15,705 nt of DNA from positions 1 through 15,705 of the forward strand of contig VEQB01000015.1 of the NCBI GenBank assembly GCA_018883485.1. Reading direction: 5' to 3'. Positions 9,182-15,705 of the stretch are shown here, one piece after another. This DNA comes from Bacteroidota bacterium (GTDB lineage: Bacteria; Bacteroidota; Bacteroidia; UKL13-3). Numbering within the stretch: the first letter of the stretch is position 1; every line of letters begins with the position of its first letter. The notes beneath the pieces are model-generated. The model was given only the letters and a program-made list of their open reading frames with translations. It was not told where the DNA came from and did not search any database. The position numbers were made by a program, and so were the translations under genes.

Positions 9182-9209
9182 CAAAAATAAGCCTTTCCGC
9201 TTATCTCAA
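9182..9209 (-). promoter_or_regulatory. Bacteroidota-type promoter for the oxidoreductase gene
   Basis: On the minus strand, TATTTTTG (9189-9182) matches the Bacteroidota -7 consensus TAnnTTTG exactly. TTG (9209-9207) lies 17 bases upstream, within the known spacing range for the -33 element. Transcription would start a few bases downstream, inside the 5' arm of the terminator hairpin, giving a leader of about 20-25 bases before ATG 9154. No start site has been measured; this is a motif match. Confidence 0.6.
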
Positions 9210-9219
9210 CCTATTATAT

Positions 9220-9798
9220 TTAAAAAACTCTGTAAAAGATTCCACCACTTAAAAAGCCATTAAAGCCCATACCTAATTCTGCAAAGCCACCAAGCTTTTG
9301 ACCATATCTGATTCCAACAAAGTTTAATTGGTATGCAGCGGTTAGTGTGTTAATCTTTCTTTCTGTTTCTTGGTTTTTGGCAGTCATGTAACAAACACCA
9401 AAGTCAACACCCGAATAAACCACTAAATTAGGGTTATCAATATATTTATAGGAGGTACTGGCCATGAGGGTGTAATGGTAGAAATTAGAATTACTAATTT
9501 TCCCACTTGAACTTTTGGTTTGAACCCCATTGTTGGTGTAGGAAAAGTCGGCGCCCAATAAAAAGTTTTTATTTTCATGAGAGCGGTACCCAACTTTGAT
9601 TGGGCCAACGGCAGAATAAACATAATTTGCATTAGACTCTCCAACGGTTTGCGCCACCTCATAAAGGGGGTGTTGTTGGTTTCTGACAGCAATTTCCTGA
9701 ACGGAACCAAATCCAATTCCAAATTGCCATTCATCGTTTTGTGCTTTAGTAACCAATACTAAACAGCTGAATAATAGGATGAGTAATGTTTTTTTCAT
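9220..9798 (-). CDS. Small outer-membrane beta-barrel protein, function unknown
   Basis: A 192-residue protein with a clear signal peptide: lysines 2-3, a hydrophobic core at 5-16, and a likely cleavage site after KA just before Q20, a common pattern in Bacteroidota. The mature part is made of short alternating polar/hydrophobic strands separated by Asn/Ser/Gly-rich turns (for example around VYSAVGPIKVGYRS and LLGADFSYTNNG). It ends in Phe (FYRVF), as outer-membrane barrels often do. It is therefore probably an eight-stranded porin-like or OmpA/OmpX-like barrel. I recognise no specific family or enzymatic motif. It is followed by an intrinsic terminator, so it is probably monocistronic, and it is divergent from the unknown gene ahead of ftsH. 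The start is the ATG at 9798, which directly precedes the signal peptide. Confidence 0.8.
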   Translation of the reverse strand: MKKTLLILLFSCLVLVTKAQNDEWQFGIGFGSVQEIAVRNQQHPLYEVAQTVGESNANYVYSAVGPIKVGYRSHENKNFLLGADFSYTNNGVQTKSSSGKISNSNFYHYTLMASTSYKYIDNPNLVVYSGVDFGVCYMTAKNQETERKINTLTAAYQLNFVGIRYGQKLGGFAELGMGFNGFLSGGIFYRVF

Positions 9799-9853
9799 AT
9801 CACAATTTTAAGAAATAGCTACTGCAATATATAGAAATTCAATAAATTTCCGC

Positions 9854-9866
9854 TGACAATCTGTCA
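9854..9866. promoter_or_regulatory. Palindrome TGACA-N3-TGTCA, candidate operator
   Basis: A perfect inverted repeat of five bases with a three-base spacer lies in the 106-base divergent gap. It sits where the -33 element of the plus-strand promoter should be (19 bases upstream of the -7 element if CTG 9861-9863 is used), and no TTG is present there. That placement suits a repressor or an alternative sigma or activator site. The protein that would bind is unknown; function is inferred from position. Confidence 0.4.
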
Positions 9867-9882
9867 ATGGCGTAATTTTTGG

Positions 9883-9890
9883 TATTTTTG
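9883..9890 (+). promoter_or_regulatory. -7 promoter element ahead of the unknown gene and ftsH
   Basis: TATTTTTG matches the Bacteroidota -7 consensus TAnnTTTG. It would give a leader of only about 5-10 bases before ATG 9905. No normal TTG -33 element is present at the right distance; the palindrome at 9854-9866 occupies that place. The promoter probably serves both genes, since only 33 bases lie between the unknown gene and ftsH and I see no strong promoter there. Confidence 0.55.
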
Positions 9891-9904
9891 CTCTCTACTT
9901 GTTT

Positions 9905-10399
9905 ATGAAACATCAATTCATCAATTTCCCGCTAAAATCAAGAGTTTGGGTTTATGCCTCCAATAAAATGCTAAACCTAGAGGAAATAACTTGGCTCGAA
10001 GAACAGCTTAAGGGTTTTACTCAAGGGTGGACAGCCCATGAAATTCCGCTAAAAGCCACGGCAGCCGTTTTACATAAACATTTTGTGGTTTTAATGGTTG
10101 ATGAAACTACACATCCAATTAGTGGATGTGGAATTGACAAATCTGTAAAATTAATGAAGGAATTTGGGGAAAAGTTAGGAATTAACTTTTTTAACCGCAT
10201 GGCTATACAAGTGGCAAATGGCGATGAAATAAAAGTTATGGATTTTCAACAATTAAAAATGGAAATTGAAACGCAAAGTATTAGTTTAGATGCCAAAGTA
10301 TTTAATAACCTAGTGCAAACAAAAGAAGAATTAGAACAAGCGTGGCTGCTTCCTTTAAGCCAATCATGGGTTGGCAAACGTTTGACCTTACCCGTATAA
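9905..10399 (+). CDS. Conserved Bacteroidota protein of unknown function (often misnamed 'ABC transporter ATPase')
   Basis: A 164-residue soluble protein. From memory of the family it matches a short protein present across Bacteroidota and often labelled 'ABC transporter ATPase', although no Walker A, Walker B or signature motif is present here. Visible conserved-looking blocks are VWVYASNK 14-21, WTAH 42-45, the cysteine-containing SGCGIDKS 73-80, FNNLVQTK 133-140 and a late Trp at 154. There is no signal peptide or membrane segment. A TTG at 9899 would add two residues, but the ATG at 9905 is the better start. It lies 33 bases upstream of ftsH and probably shares its transcript, which could hint at a role in stress or proteostasis; that link is inference. 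Function is not known. Confidence 0.85.
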   Translation: MKHQFINFPLKSRVWVYASNKMLNLEEITWLEEQLKGFTQGWTAHEIPLKATAAVLHKHFVVLMVDETTHPISGCGIDKSVKLMKEFGEKLGINFFNRMAIQVANGDEIKVMDFQQLKMEIETQSISLDAKVFNNLVQTKEELEQAWLLPLSQSWVGKRLTLPV

Positions 10400-10432
10400 T
10401 TAGAATAAAAAATTTAGCAATACAATTTTAAA

Positions 10433-12475
10433 ATGTCAGATAATAATCCTTTCAAATCAGGTTCTGGTAATCCCGATAGAAATAAGAAACCCAAGTTACC
10501 GCCAATTGTACCAAAGTTTAATTTTTATTGGATTTATGGTATAGTAACTGTAGTTTTTTTGGCCTTACAATTCGCACCTAAAGATGCTGCTTTAAAAACT
10601 AGTAAGACCAAATTTCTTACAGAGATGTTGCCTTCTCACGATATAGAAAAATTAGTTGTTGTAAATAAAGAGCGTGTAGAAATAACCATTAAGAAGGAGG
10701 CTTTGAAGAATGAAAAGTACGCAGATTTAAAGGCGCGTACAGGCATCTTTGCAACAGAGGTAGGTCCTCATTACTTTTTTGAAATTAGTGATGTAGGTAG
10801 CTTTGAAGAAGATTTATCAAAGCGCCAAGAATCGTATCCTCCTGGAGAAAGAATTATTGCCGAAACCTTAACGCAACATAATTATTTTGGCGATATTGTA
10901 AGTTGGTTGTTACCTTTTGTATTGTTAATAGCCTTATGGATGTTCGTGATGCGCCGCATGGGCGGCGGAGGCGCAGGGCCAGGAGGTCAAATATTTAATA
11001 TTGGAAAGAGCAGAGCCCAATTGTTCGATAAAGACCAACATGTTAATATTACTTTTAAAGATGTAGCTGGTTTAGATGAGGCCAAAGTAGAAGTAATGGA
11101 GATTGTAGACTTCTTAAAGAATCCTAAGAAATATACTACCTTGGGTGGTAAAATCCCTAAAGGAGCTTTGTTGGTAGGCCCTCCAGGAACTGGAAAAACT
11201 TTGCTTGCTAAGGCAGTTGCTGGTGAAGCTGGTGTGCCTTTCTTTTCTCTTTCTGGTTCAGATTTCGTAGAAATGTTTGTGGGGGTAGGTGCTAGTCGTG
11301 TGCGCGATTTATTTAAACAAGCCAAAGAAAAAGCACCTTGTATTATCTTTATTGATGAAATTGATGCCGTAGGTAGGGCCCGTGGTAAAAATATGGTTCA
11401 AGGCGGAAATGATGAGCGTGAGAATACCTTAAACCAATTGCTTACCGAAATGGATGGCTTTGCTACAGATTTAGGTGTTATTATTCTTGCGGCTACCAAT
11501 AGGCCAGATATACTAGATTCAGCACTACTTCGCCCAGGGCGTTTTGATAGACAAATTTCTATCGATAGACCTGATTTAAATGGTAGAGAAGAAATTTTTA
11601 AAGTACACCTAAAGCCACTTAAATTAGCCGAAGGAATTGACCCAATGAAACTCTCTATGCAAACTGCTGGCTTTGCTGGGGCAGATATTGCTAATGTGTG
11701 TAATGAGGCAGCTTTAATTGCCGCTCGTAACAACAAGCAAAGTGTAGATATGAAAGATTTTCAAGATGCCATAGATAGAATTATTGGAGGTTTGGAGAAA
11801 AAGAATAAAATTATCTCAACCGAAGAAAAAGAAATTATTGCTTACCACGAAAGTGGTCATGCTATTTCTGGTTGGTTCTTAGAAGGGGTAGACCCATTAG
11901 TGAAAGTTAGTATAGTGCCTAGAGGCGTTGCTGCCTTGGGCTATGCACAGTACTTACCTAAAGACCAATACTTGTATACTACAGAACAATTAGAAAACAT
12001 GATGTGCATGACCCTAGGTGGTAGAGTGGCAGAAGACATTGTGTTTAACAGAATTAGCACAGGCGCACAAAACGACTTAGAGCGTGTTACAAAAATGGCT
12101 TATGGAATGGTTACCATTTATGGGATGAATGCCAATGTGGGTAACGTAAGTTTTTATGACGGTAACCAAGAATATGGTTTTACCAAGCCATACAGCGAGA
12201 AAACAGCAGAGATGATAGATGTAGAGGTACGTAACATTATAACCAAATGTTATGCGCGAACCAAAGCATTGTTGATGGAAAAGCGCGAGAAGCTAGAAGA
12301 GTTATCTAAAATATTACTCCAGCGCGAAATCTTATTACAACATGATTTGCAAGAAATTTTGGGACCAAGACCCTTCGATAAAGTAATTGCTGAACCGGCC
12401 GCCGTTTCTAATCAATCTATTGCAGATAACAGTGCTTCCGAAGTGAGCGAACCTATTACTCAAAATCCAGAGTAA
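10433..12475 (+). CDS. ftsH: FtsH, ATP-dependent inner-membrane zinc metalloprotease
   Basis: FtsH extracts and degrades misassembled membrane proteins and some unstable cytosolic regulators as a membrane-anchored hexamer. The 680-residue protein has every expected part. Membrane segment 1 is at about 31-48, an extracytoplasmic domain at about 50-152, and membrane segment 2 at about 155-173, followed by a Gly-rich linker. The AAA+ module has Walker A GPPGTGKT 249-256, the pore-loop residues MFVG 281-284, Walker B IIFIDEID 304-311, and the second region of homology with arginine fingers R367 and R370. The protease has the zinc motif HESGH 472-476 and the third ligand D548. The C-terminal tail (about 650-680) is Ser/Ala/Glu-rich and variable. 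Length is typical for the phylum. The start ATG has an A-rich upstream region and no Shine-Dalgarno. No clear intrinsic terminator follows. Confidence 0.98.
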   Translation: MSDNNPFKSGSGNPDRNKKPKLPPIVPKFNFYWIYGIVTVVFLALQFAPKDAALKTSKTKFLTEMLPSHDIEKLVVVNKERVEITIKKEALKNEKYADLKARTGIFATEVGPHYFFEISDVGSFEEDLSKRQESYPPGERIIAETLTQHNYFGDIVSWLLPFVLLIALWMFVMRRMGGGGAGPGGQIFNIGKSRAQLFDKDQHVNITFKDVAGLDEAKVEVMEIVDFLKNPKKYTTLGGKIPKGALLVGPPGTGKTLLAKAVAGEAGVPFFSLSGSDFVEMFVGVGASRVRDLFKQAKEKAPCIIFIDEIDAVGRARGKNMVQGGNDERENTLNQLLTEMDGFATDLGVIILAATNRPDILDSALLRPGRFDRQISIDRPDLNGREEIFKVHLKPLKLAEGIDPMKLSMQTAGFAGADIANVCNEAALIAARNNKQSVDMKDFQDAIDRIIGGLEKKNKIISTEEKEIIAYHESGHAISGWFLEGVDPLVKVSIVPRGVAALGYAQYLPKDQYLYTTEQLENMMCMTLGGRVAEDIVFNRISTGAQNDLERVTKMAYGMVTIYGMNANVGNVSFYDGNQEYGFTKPYSEKTAEMIDVEVRNIITKCYARTKALLMEKREKLEELSKILLQREILLQHDLQEILGPRPFDKVIAEPAAVSNQSIADNSASEVSEPITQNPE

Positions 12476-12597
12476 TTTACTTACCCGTCTCATTCCAGAG
12501 ATGCCTTAGTTTTTTGGTTAACCTACAAACAAAAGTTTAAGCTAGTATTTCTTTTCCTGCTTTAGGTTTGTTAACTTAGTAAACTAATTGTTACCAT
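12476..12597 (+). promoter_or_regulatory. ftsH-acs intergenic region with acs promoter (-7 at 12563-12570)
   Basis: TAGGTTTG at 12563-12570 is an exact TAnnTTTG element and would give a leader of roughly 20 bases before ATG 12598. No TTG stands at the usual -33 distance; TTTA at 12536-12539 is the nearest approximation, with a long spacer. An 8-base palindrome GGTTAACC lies at 12516-12523, and a second GTTAAC at 12570-12575 overlaps the end of the -7 element. These could be regulator sites, but that is inference. No hairpin with a T tract was found for ftsH, and there is no small open reading frame worth calling. Confidence 0.55.
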
Positions 12598-14502
12598 ATG
12601 GTTCCGCATATCAATTCGTTTGAAGCTTATGAAAAAGCTTATCAAAAAAGTATAGAAAATCCCGAGGCGTTTTGGGCCGAAATAGCACAAACCTTTCTTT
12701 GGCAGAAGCCTTGGGATAAAGTGTTAAACTGGAATTTTATTGAACCCCAAATAGAATGGTTTGCTGGTGGCAAAGTAAATATTTCAGAGAATTGTTTAGA
12801 TAGACATATCGCCCAGCGCGGCCAACAAACTGCCATACTTTGGGAACCTAACGACCCTAATGAAGCAAGCAGAAAGTTAACCTATGCCGAGCTGCATAGT
12901 TTGGTTCAACAATTTGCTAATGTATTAGAAAAAAAAGGGGTAAAAAAGGGAGACCGAGTTTGCATTTATATGCCTATGGTTCCAGAGGCTGCCATAGCTA
13001 TGTTAGCCTGTGCAAGAATAGGTGCTATACATTCGGTGGTATTTGCGGGCTTCTCTTCTCAATCGTTAGCAGATAGAATTAATGATGCTATGTGTTCTGT
13101 GCTTATTACAGCAGATGGCATGACCAGAGGTGAAAAGAAAATTGAGTTAAAAGCCATTGCAGATGAGGCCATGCAAATTACACCAAGCATTACTTCTTGT
13201 ATTGTTTACAACCATAAAAATCTTCCAATAACCTTACAAGCAAACAGAGATTATGATTGGCAATCTTGTATGAATGAAGTTTCCAGCGTGCATGAGGCGG
13301 TAAGGGTTGATTCCGAAGACCCATTGTTTATTTTGTATACCTCTGGTTCAACCGGTAAACCCAAAGGCGTGTTGCATACCACAGCAGGTTATATGGTGTA
13401 TGCGACCTATACTTTTAAGAATGTTTTTCAATATGAAGACAAGGATGTGTTTTGTTGCACCGCAGATATTGGGTGGGTAACTGGGCATAGTTATGTGGTG
13501 TATGGTCCATTGCTTAATGGGGCAACTACTCTGCTATTCGAAGGAATTCCTTCTTGGCCAGATGCAGGTAGGTTTTGGGATTTGATAGCTAAATATAAGG
13601 TGAATATTTTTTATACAGCACCAACTGCAATTAGGTCTTTGGAGGTTTTTGGGGAAACACCTTTTATTGGAAAAGACCTAAGCTCCTTAAAAGTATTGGG
13701 TTCTGTGGGTGAACCAATAAATGAAGAAGCTTGGCACTGGTATCATAAAAATGTAGGTAAAGGCAATTGCCCTATTGTAGATACTTGGTGGCAAACCGAG
13801 ACAGGAGGTATTTTAATTTCACCCTTGGCTCATATAACTCCATTAAAGCCCGCCTTTGCCACTTTGCCTCTGCCAGGTGTGCAATTGGCGATTGTAGATG
13901 AAAAAGGCGAAGAGGTAGAAGGTAATGGCGTAGAAGGGAATTTGTGTTTAAAGTTTCCATGGCCAGGCATGGCGCGTTCCTTGTATGGAGATCATGAGCG
14001 CTTTAGACAAACTTATTTTAGCACTTACCCAGGCAAGTATTTTACAGGTGATGGTTGCAAGCGCGATGCCGATGGGTATATAAGGATAACAGGAAGAGTA
14101 GATGATGTTATTAATGTGAGCGGACATAGAATAGGAACGGGTGAAGTAGAAGATGCCATTAATGAGCATGGGTATGTTATTGAAAGTGCAGTGGTAGGCT
14201 ATCCGCATGATATTAAGGGACAAGGTATTTGGGCCTTTGTTATTTGCGATAGAGAGCATCATTCCTACGAGGAACTTTGCGCTGAAGTAAAAACACATGT
14301 AAGAAAACTCATTGGCCCATTTGCGAGTCCAGATAAAATACAAGTCGTGAAAGCCTTACCTAAAACACGTTCAGGTAAAATTATGCGACGTATACTTAGA
14401 AAAATTGCAGAAGGCGATACTTCTAGTTTGGGGGATACAAGCACGCTTATTGATCCAAGCGTGGTTGAGTTAATAAAGGCAGGAGTGGAGGAGTTGCGGT
14501 AG
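12598..14502 (+). CDS. acs: Acetyl-CoA synthetase (AMP-forming acetate-CoA ligase)
   Basis: Acs activates acetate with ATP to acetyl-AMP and then transfers the acetyl group to CoA, feeding acetate into central metabolism. The protein has 634 residues, close to the family norm of about 650. Motifs in order: the N-terminal acetyl-CoA synthetase segment; the phosphate-binding loop YTSGSTGKPKG 247-257; WWQTETGG 397-404, whose Trp pair limits the acyl pocket to acetate or propionate; TGDGCKRDADGYIRITGR 483-500 with the hinge region; VSGHRIGTGEVE 507-518; and the C-terminal RSGKIMRR, where K594 is the catalytic lysine that is often controlled by reversible acetylation. The ATG at 12598 starts the normal N-terminal region. 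No deacetylase or acetyltransferase gene lies nearby. It is probably expressed from its own promoter at 12563. Confidence 0.97.
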   Translation: MVPHINSFEAYEKAYQKSIENPEAFWAEIAQTFLWQKPWDKVLNWNFIEPQIEWFAGGKVNISENCLDRHIAQRGQQTAILWEPNDPNEASRKLTYAELHSLVQQFANVLEKKGVKKGDRVCIYMPMVPEAAIAMLACARIGAIHSVVFAGFSSQSLADRINDAMCSVLITADGMTRGEKKIELKAIADEAMQITPSITSCIVYNHKNLPITLQANRDYDWQSCMNEVSSVHEAVRVDSEDPLFILYTSGSTGKPKGVLHTTAGYMVYATYTFKNVFQYEDKDVFCCTADIGWVTGHSYVVYGPLLNGATTLLFEGIPSWPDAGRFWDLIAKYKVNIFYTAPTAIRSLEVFGETPFIGKDLSSLKVLGSVGEPINEEAWHWYHKNVGKGNCPIVDTWWQTETGGILISPLAHITPLKPAFATLPLPGVQLAIVDEKGEEVEGNGVEGNLCLKFPWPGMARSLYGDHERFRQTYFSTYPGKYFTGDGCKRDADGYIRITGRVDDVINVSGHRIGTGEVEDAINEHGYVIESAVVGYPHDIKGQGIWAFVICDREHHSYEELCAEVKTHVRKLIGPFASPDKIQVVKALPKTRSGKIMRRILRKIAEGDTSSLGDTSTLIDPSVVELIKAGVEELR

Positions 14503-14610
14503 GTGAAGTGTTTACATAAGATTTAGTTGCGGAAGTAAGCTCCGTAGGGGCAAAATAATAATAGAATTTTTGAACGCTAACTAGAACATATACCTGATCT
14601 GGAATACCAT
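14503..14610. other. Convergent intergenic gap between acs and the isomerase gene
   Basis: Both flanking genes end here. The only structure I see is a weak imperfect hairpin around 14527-14553: CGGA 14530-14533 pairs with TCCG 14541-14544, and TTGC 14527-14530 could alternatively pair with GCAA 14550-14553. No T tract follows closely enough on either strand to call a terminator. No open reading frame is supported. Confidence 0.4.
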
Positions 14611-15267
14611 CTACAAACTATCTGCTTTGGCCACATCAAAATTAAAGCGTGTTTTTATTTCTGCGGCACTTAGTTTGATTATTTTTAGTTGCATTTCTAT
14701 ATTAGTATAAGGCCTATCTTTACTGTTTTTGGGTTGAACCGAGATGGTGTAGGCAGTATCTAAACCGCCAATAACTTGCCCAAAAACAGTATAGTCATTA
14801 TTTAAGTTGGCAGTACCCGCTTTGTTGGTCACAATATAAAATTGTGAACCACTGGAGGCTTTTTCTGGATTGTTAGTTCTAGCAGCACCCACCGCACCAT
14901 AAACGTGCTTAAGTGTACTTTTTATTTCTGCTGGTATTGTATAGCCCGGCCCGCCAGAGCCATCATTGGTAGTGTCTGCATCTTTACTATTTGGGTCGCC
15001 ACCTTGTATTACAAAGTTCTTTACTATACGGTGAAACGTGGTGCCATTAAAATAGCCAGAATCTGTGTGTGCTAAAAAGTTTTTTCTATGTAAAGGTGTT
15101 TGTTTGTAAAGCCATAAATGCATGGTGCCAAATGAAGTGCTAATTTCTACCACTTCTTCTTGGGGTACTGTTGGTATATTCGGTGCTGGCGTTTCGGTGG
15201 TTTCTTGCTTTTTGCAAGCCGAAATAGTAAGTAAGCAAACTGCTAAAAGAATAATAACTTTTTTCAT
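14611..15267 (-). CDS. Lipoprotein cyclophilin-type peptidyl-prolyl cis-trans isomerase
   Basis: This 218-residue protein has a lipoprotein signal peptide (hydrophobic core from residue 4 and lipobox ISAC with Cys18). It is expected to be anchored by lipid in the envelope, where it would speed proline isomerisation during protein folding. A Thr/Pro/Glu-rich spacer (about 19-38) leads into a cyclophilin domain at about 39-200. The active-site block FHRIVKNFVIQGGDP is at 78-92 (R80, F85, Q88), and SSGSQFYI at 138-145 supplies Q142 and F143. The Asn/Asp/Gly-rich loop 93-108 is of the kind seen in bacterial cyclophilins. A short helical tail (201-218) follows the domain. ATG 15267 gives an intact signal peptide. 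Whether the lipid anchor is on the inner or outer membrane, or surface exposed, cannot be told. It is divergent from the receptor gene. Confidence 0.94.
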   Translation of the reverse strand: MKKVIILLAVCLLTISACKKQETTETPAPNIPTVPQEEVVEISTSFGTMHLWLYKQTPLHRKNFLAHTDSGYFNGTTFHRIVKNFVIQGGDPNSKDADTTNDGSGGPGYTIPAEIKSTLKHVYGAVGAARTNNPEKASSGSQFYIVTNKAGTANLNNDYTVFGQVIGGLDTAYTISVQPKNSKDRPYTNIEMQLKIIKLSAAEIKTRFNFDVAKADSL

Positions 15268-15413
15268 AGGAGTATTTTGAAACTACCAAATTACAGCTTT
15301 TTTTTGATAAACTATAATTCTGTTTGCTTCATCTACTAAACTATACGGTTCATCCGAAACATGGATTAGAAAGTATCAAGCTTTTTCATCTTTGTTTCAT
15401 CAAAACCAACACA
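15268..15413. promoter_or_regulatory. Divergent intergenic region with four TTCATC repeats
   Basis: The 146-base gap separates the isomerase and receptor genes. Four direct copies of TTCATC lie on the plus strand at 15328, 15349, 15385 and 15396, at start-to-start distances of 21, 36 and 11 bases. The third overlaps CATCTTTG at 15387-15394, a seven-of-eight match to TAnnTTTG with TTA 18 bases upstream, which is a plausible but weak promoter for the receptor gene. For the isomerase, TAATTTGG on the minus strand is a similar seven-of-eight match. A regulatory role for the repeats is inferred. Confidence 0.35.
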
Positions 15414-15705
15414 ATGAAATATTCTATTTTACAACGTAATCTTTTAGCTGCCTTGTTTACCTTAGCAGCTATGTTATGCGCGGTTGCCTTAAGTGCGCAA
15501 AACAATAATGCTACACAAACCATTAGAGGTAGCATAGTGGATCAAGAAAGCAAACAGCCGCTTATTGGTGCAACCGTAGTAGTGGTTGGCCTTGAGGCTA
15601 AGGGTGCAGCTTCTGATGCCAATGGCGAATTTAAAATTGAGAAAGTGCCAGTAGGAAGAAGAACACTTAAGGTAAGTTACATTGGGTACGAGCCTTTGGT
15701 AGTTC
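15414..15705 (+). CDS. Outer-membrane receptor N-terminus with CarboxypepD_reg-like domain (probable TonB-dependent receptor, partial)
   Basis: Only the first 97 codons are inside the window. They encode a signal peptide (K2, R8, hydrophobic core about 10-26, likely cleavage at ALSA before Q29). Next comes a carboxypeptidase-regulatory-like beta-sandwich at about residues 37-97. Its landmarks are IRGSIVDQESKQPLIGATV, DANGEF, VPVGRRTLKVSYIGYE. In Bacteroidota this domain usually begins SusC/Oar-type TonB-dependent outer-membrane receptors that import glycans, siderophores or peptides, with the plug and barrel to follow. The same domain also begins some other surface proteins, so the receptor call depends on sequence past the edge. 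No TonB box or plug is visible yet. The ATG directly precedes the signal peptide. Confidence 0.8.
   Translation, partial: MKYSILQRNLLAALFTLAAMLCAVALSAQNNNATQTIRGSIVDQESKQPLIGATVVVVGLEAKGAASDANGEFKIEKVPVGRRTLKVSYIGYEPLVV

Noticed and set aside
9155..9184. TTG 9184 as start of the oxidoreductase, adding ten residues
   Set aside because: The extra codons lie wholly in the terminator hairpin and promoter, and the FAD-binding strand begins normally after ATG 9154.
8889..9263. Plus-strand frame of 124 codons opposite the oxidoreductase N-terminus
   Set aside because: It mirrors a well-supported gene on the minus strand, shows no family motif or signal peptide, and runs through the terminator and into the next gene.
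12929..12950. Two A-rich slippery heptamers (A AAA AAA and A AAA AAG) in acs, possible programmed frameshift
   Set aside because: The zero frame encodes complete Acs through all catalytic motifs, and the run is explained by Lys codons (EKKGVKKGD). No overlapping downstream frame would make a sensible product.
13948..14343. Minus-strand frame of 131 codons inside acs
   Set aside because: It lies opposite the conserved C-terminal domain of Acs and has no recognisable features of its own.
14527..14553. Possible terminator or repeat remnant between acs and the isomerase gene
   Set aside because: Only four contiguous base pairs form in either fold and no T tract follows, so it does not meet the standard for a terminator. 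A single copy cannot show it is a dispersed repeat.
1..15705. Search for CRISPR arrays, insertion sequences, tRNA or rRNA genes and defence clusters
   Set aside because: No regularly spaced repeats, transposase motifs, terminal inverted repeats or RNA gene structures were seen. Genes are tightly packed conserved functions with similar base composition throughout.

Overview
The window comes from an AT-rich genome of the phylum Bacteroidota. The main evidence is a full-length sprA, the giant outer-membrane translocon of the type IX secretion system (T9SS), which is confined to that phylum. Supporting signs are signal peptides ending in ...AQ, Bacteroidota-type promoter elements (TAnnTTTG), no Shine-Dalgarno sequences, and the start of a CarboxypepD_reg/TonB-type outer-membrane receptor. 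I cannot resolve the class.

Layout: (1) 1-7904, plus strand: the last codons of a probable ruvA, then sprA (a TTG start is inferred), then an O-methyltransferase gene one base after sprA. This looks like one transcription unit. (2) 7901-9798, minus strand: an FAD-dependent geranylgeranyl-reductase-family oxidoreductase, preceded by a small outer-membrane beta-barrel protein. A Rho-independent terminator and a consensus promoter overlap between these two genes. The oxidoreductase and O-methyltransferase stop codons overlap at one TTAA. (3) 9905-12475, plus strand: a Bacteroidota-specific protein of unknown function, then the membrane protease ftsH. A short palindrome lies in the promoter region ahead of them. 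(4) 12598-14502, plus strand: acs, acetyl-CoA synthetase, with its own promoter. (5) 14611-15267, minus strand: a lipoprotein cyclophilin-type peptidyl-prolyl isomerase. (6) 15414 to the window edge, plus strand: the N-terminus of an outer-membrane receptor, divergent from the isomerase.

Most genes are conserved housekeeping or envelope genes of the phylum. Several concern the cell envelope: SprA exports proteins across the outer membrane, FtsH does inner-membrane quality control, the cyclophilin probably folds proteins in the periplasm, and the barrel and receptor sit in the outer membrane. I see no CRISPR array, mobile element, tRNA, rRNA, toxin-antitoxin pair or defence island, and no convincing new multi-gene system. 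The points worth a second look are regulatory arrangements, the non-ATG start of sprA, and the conserved unknown gene in front of ftsH. All intergenic gaps are under 150 bases; each is described below.
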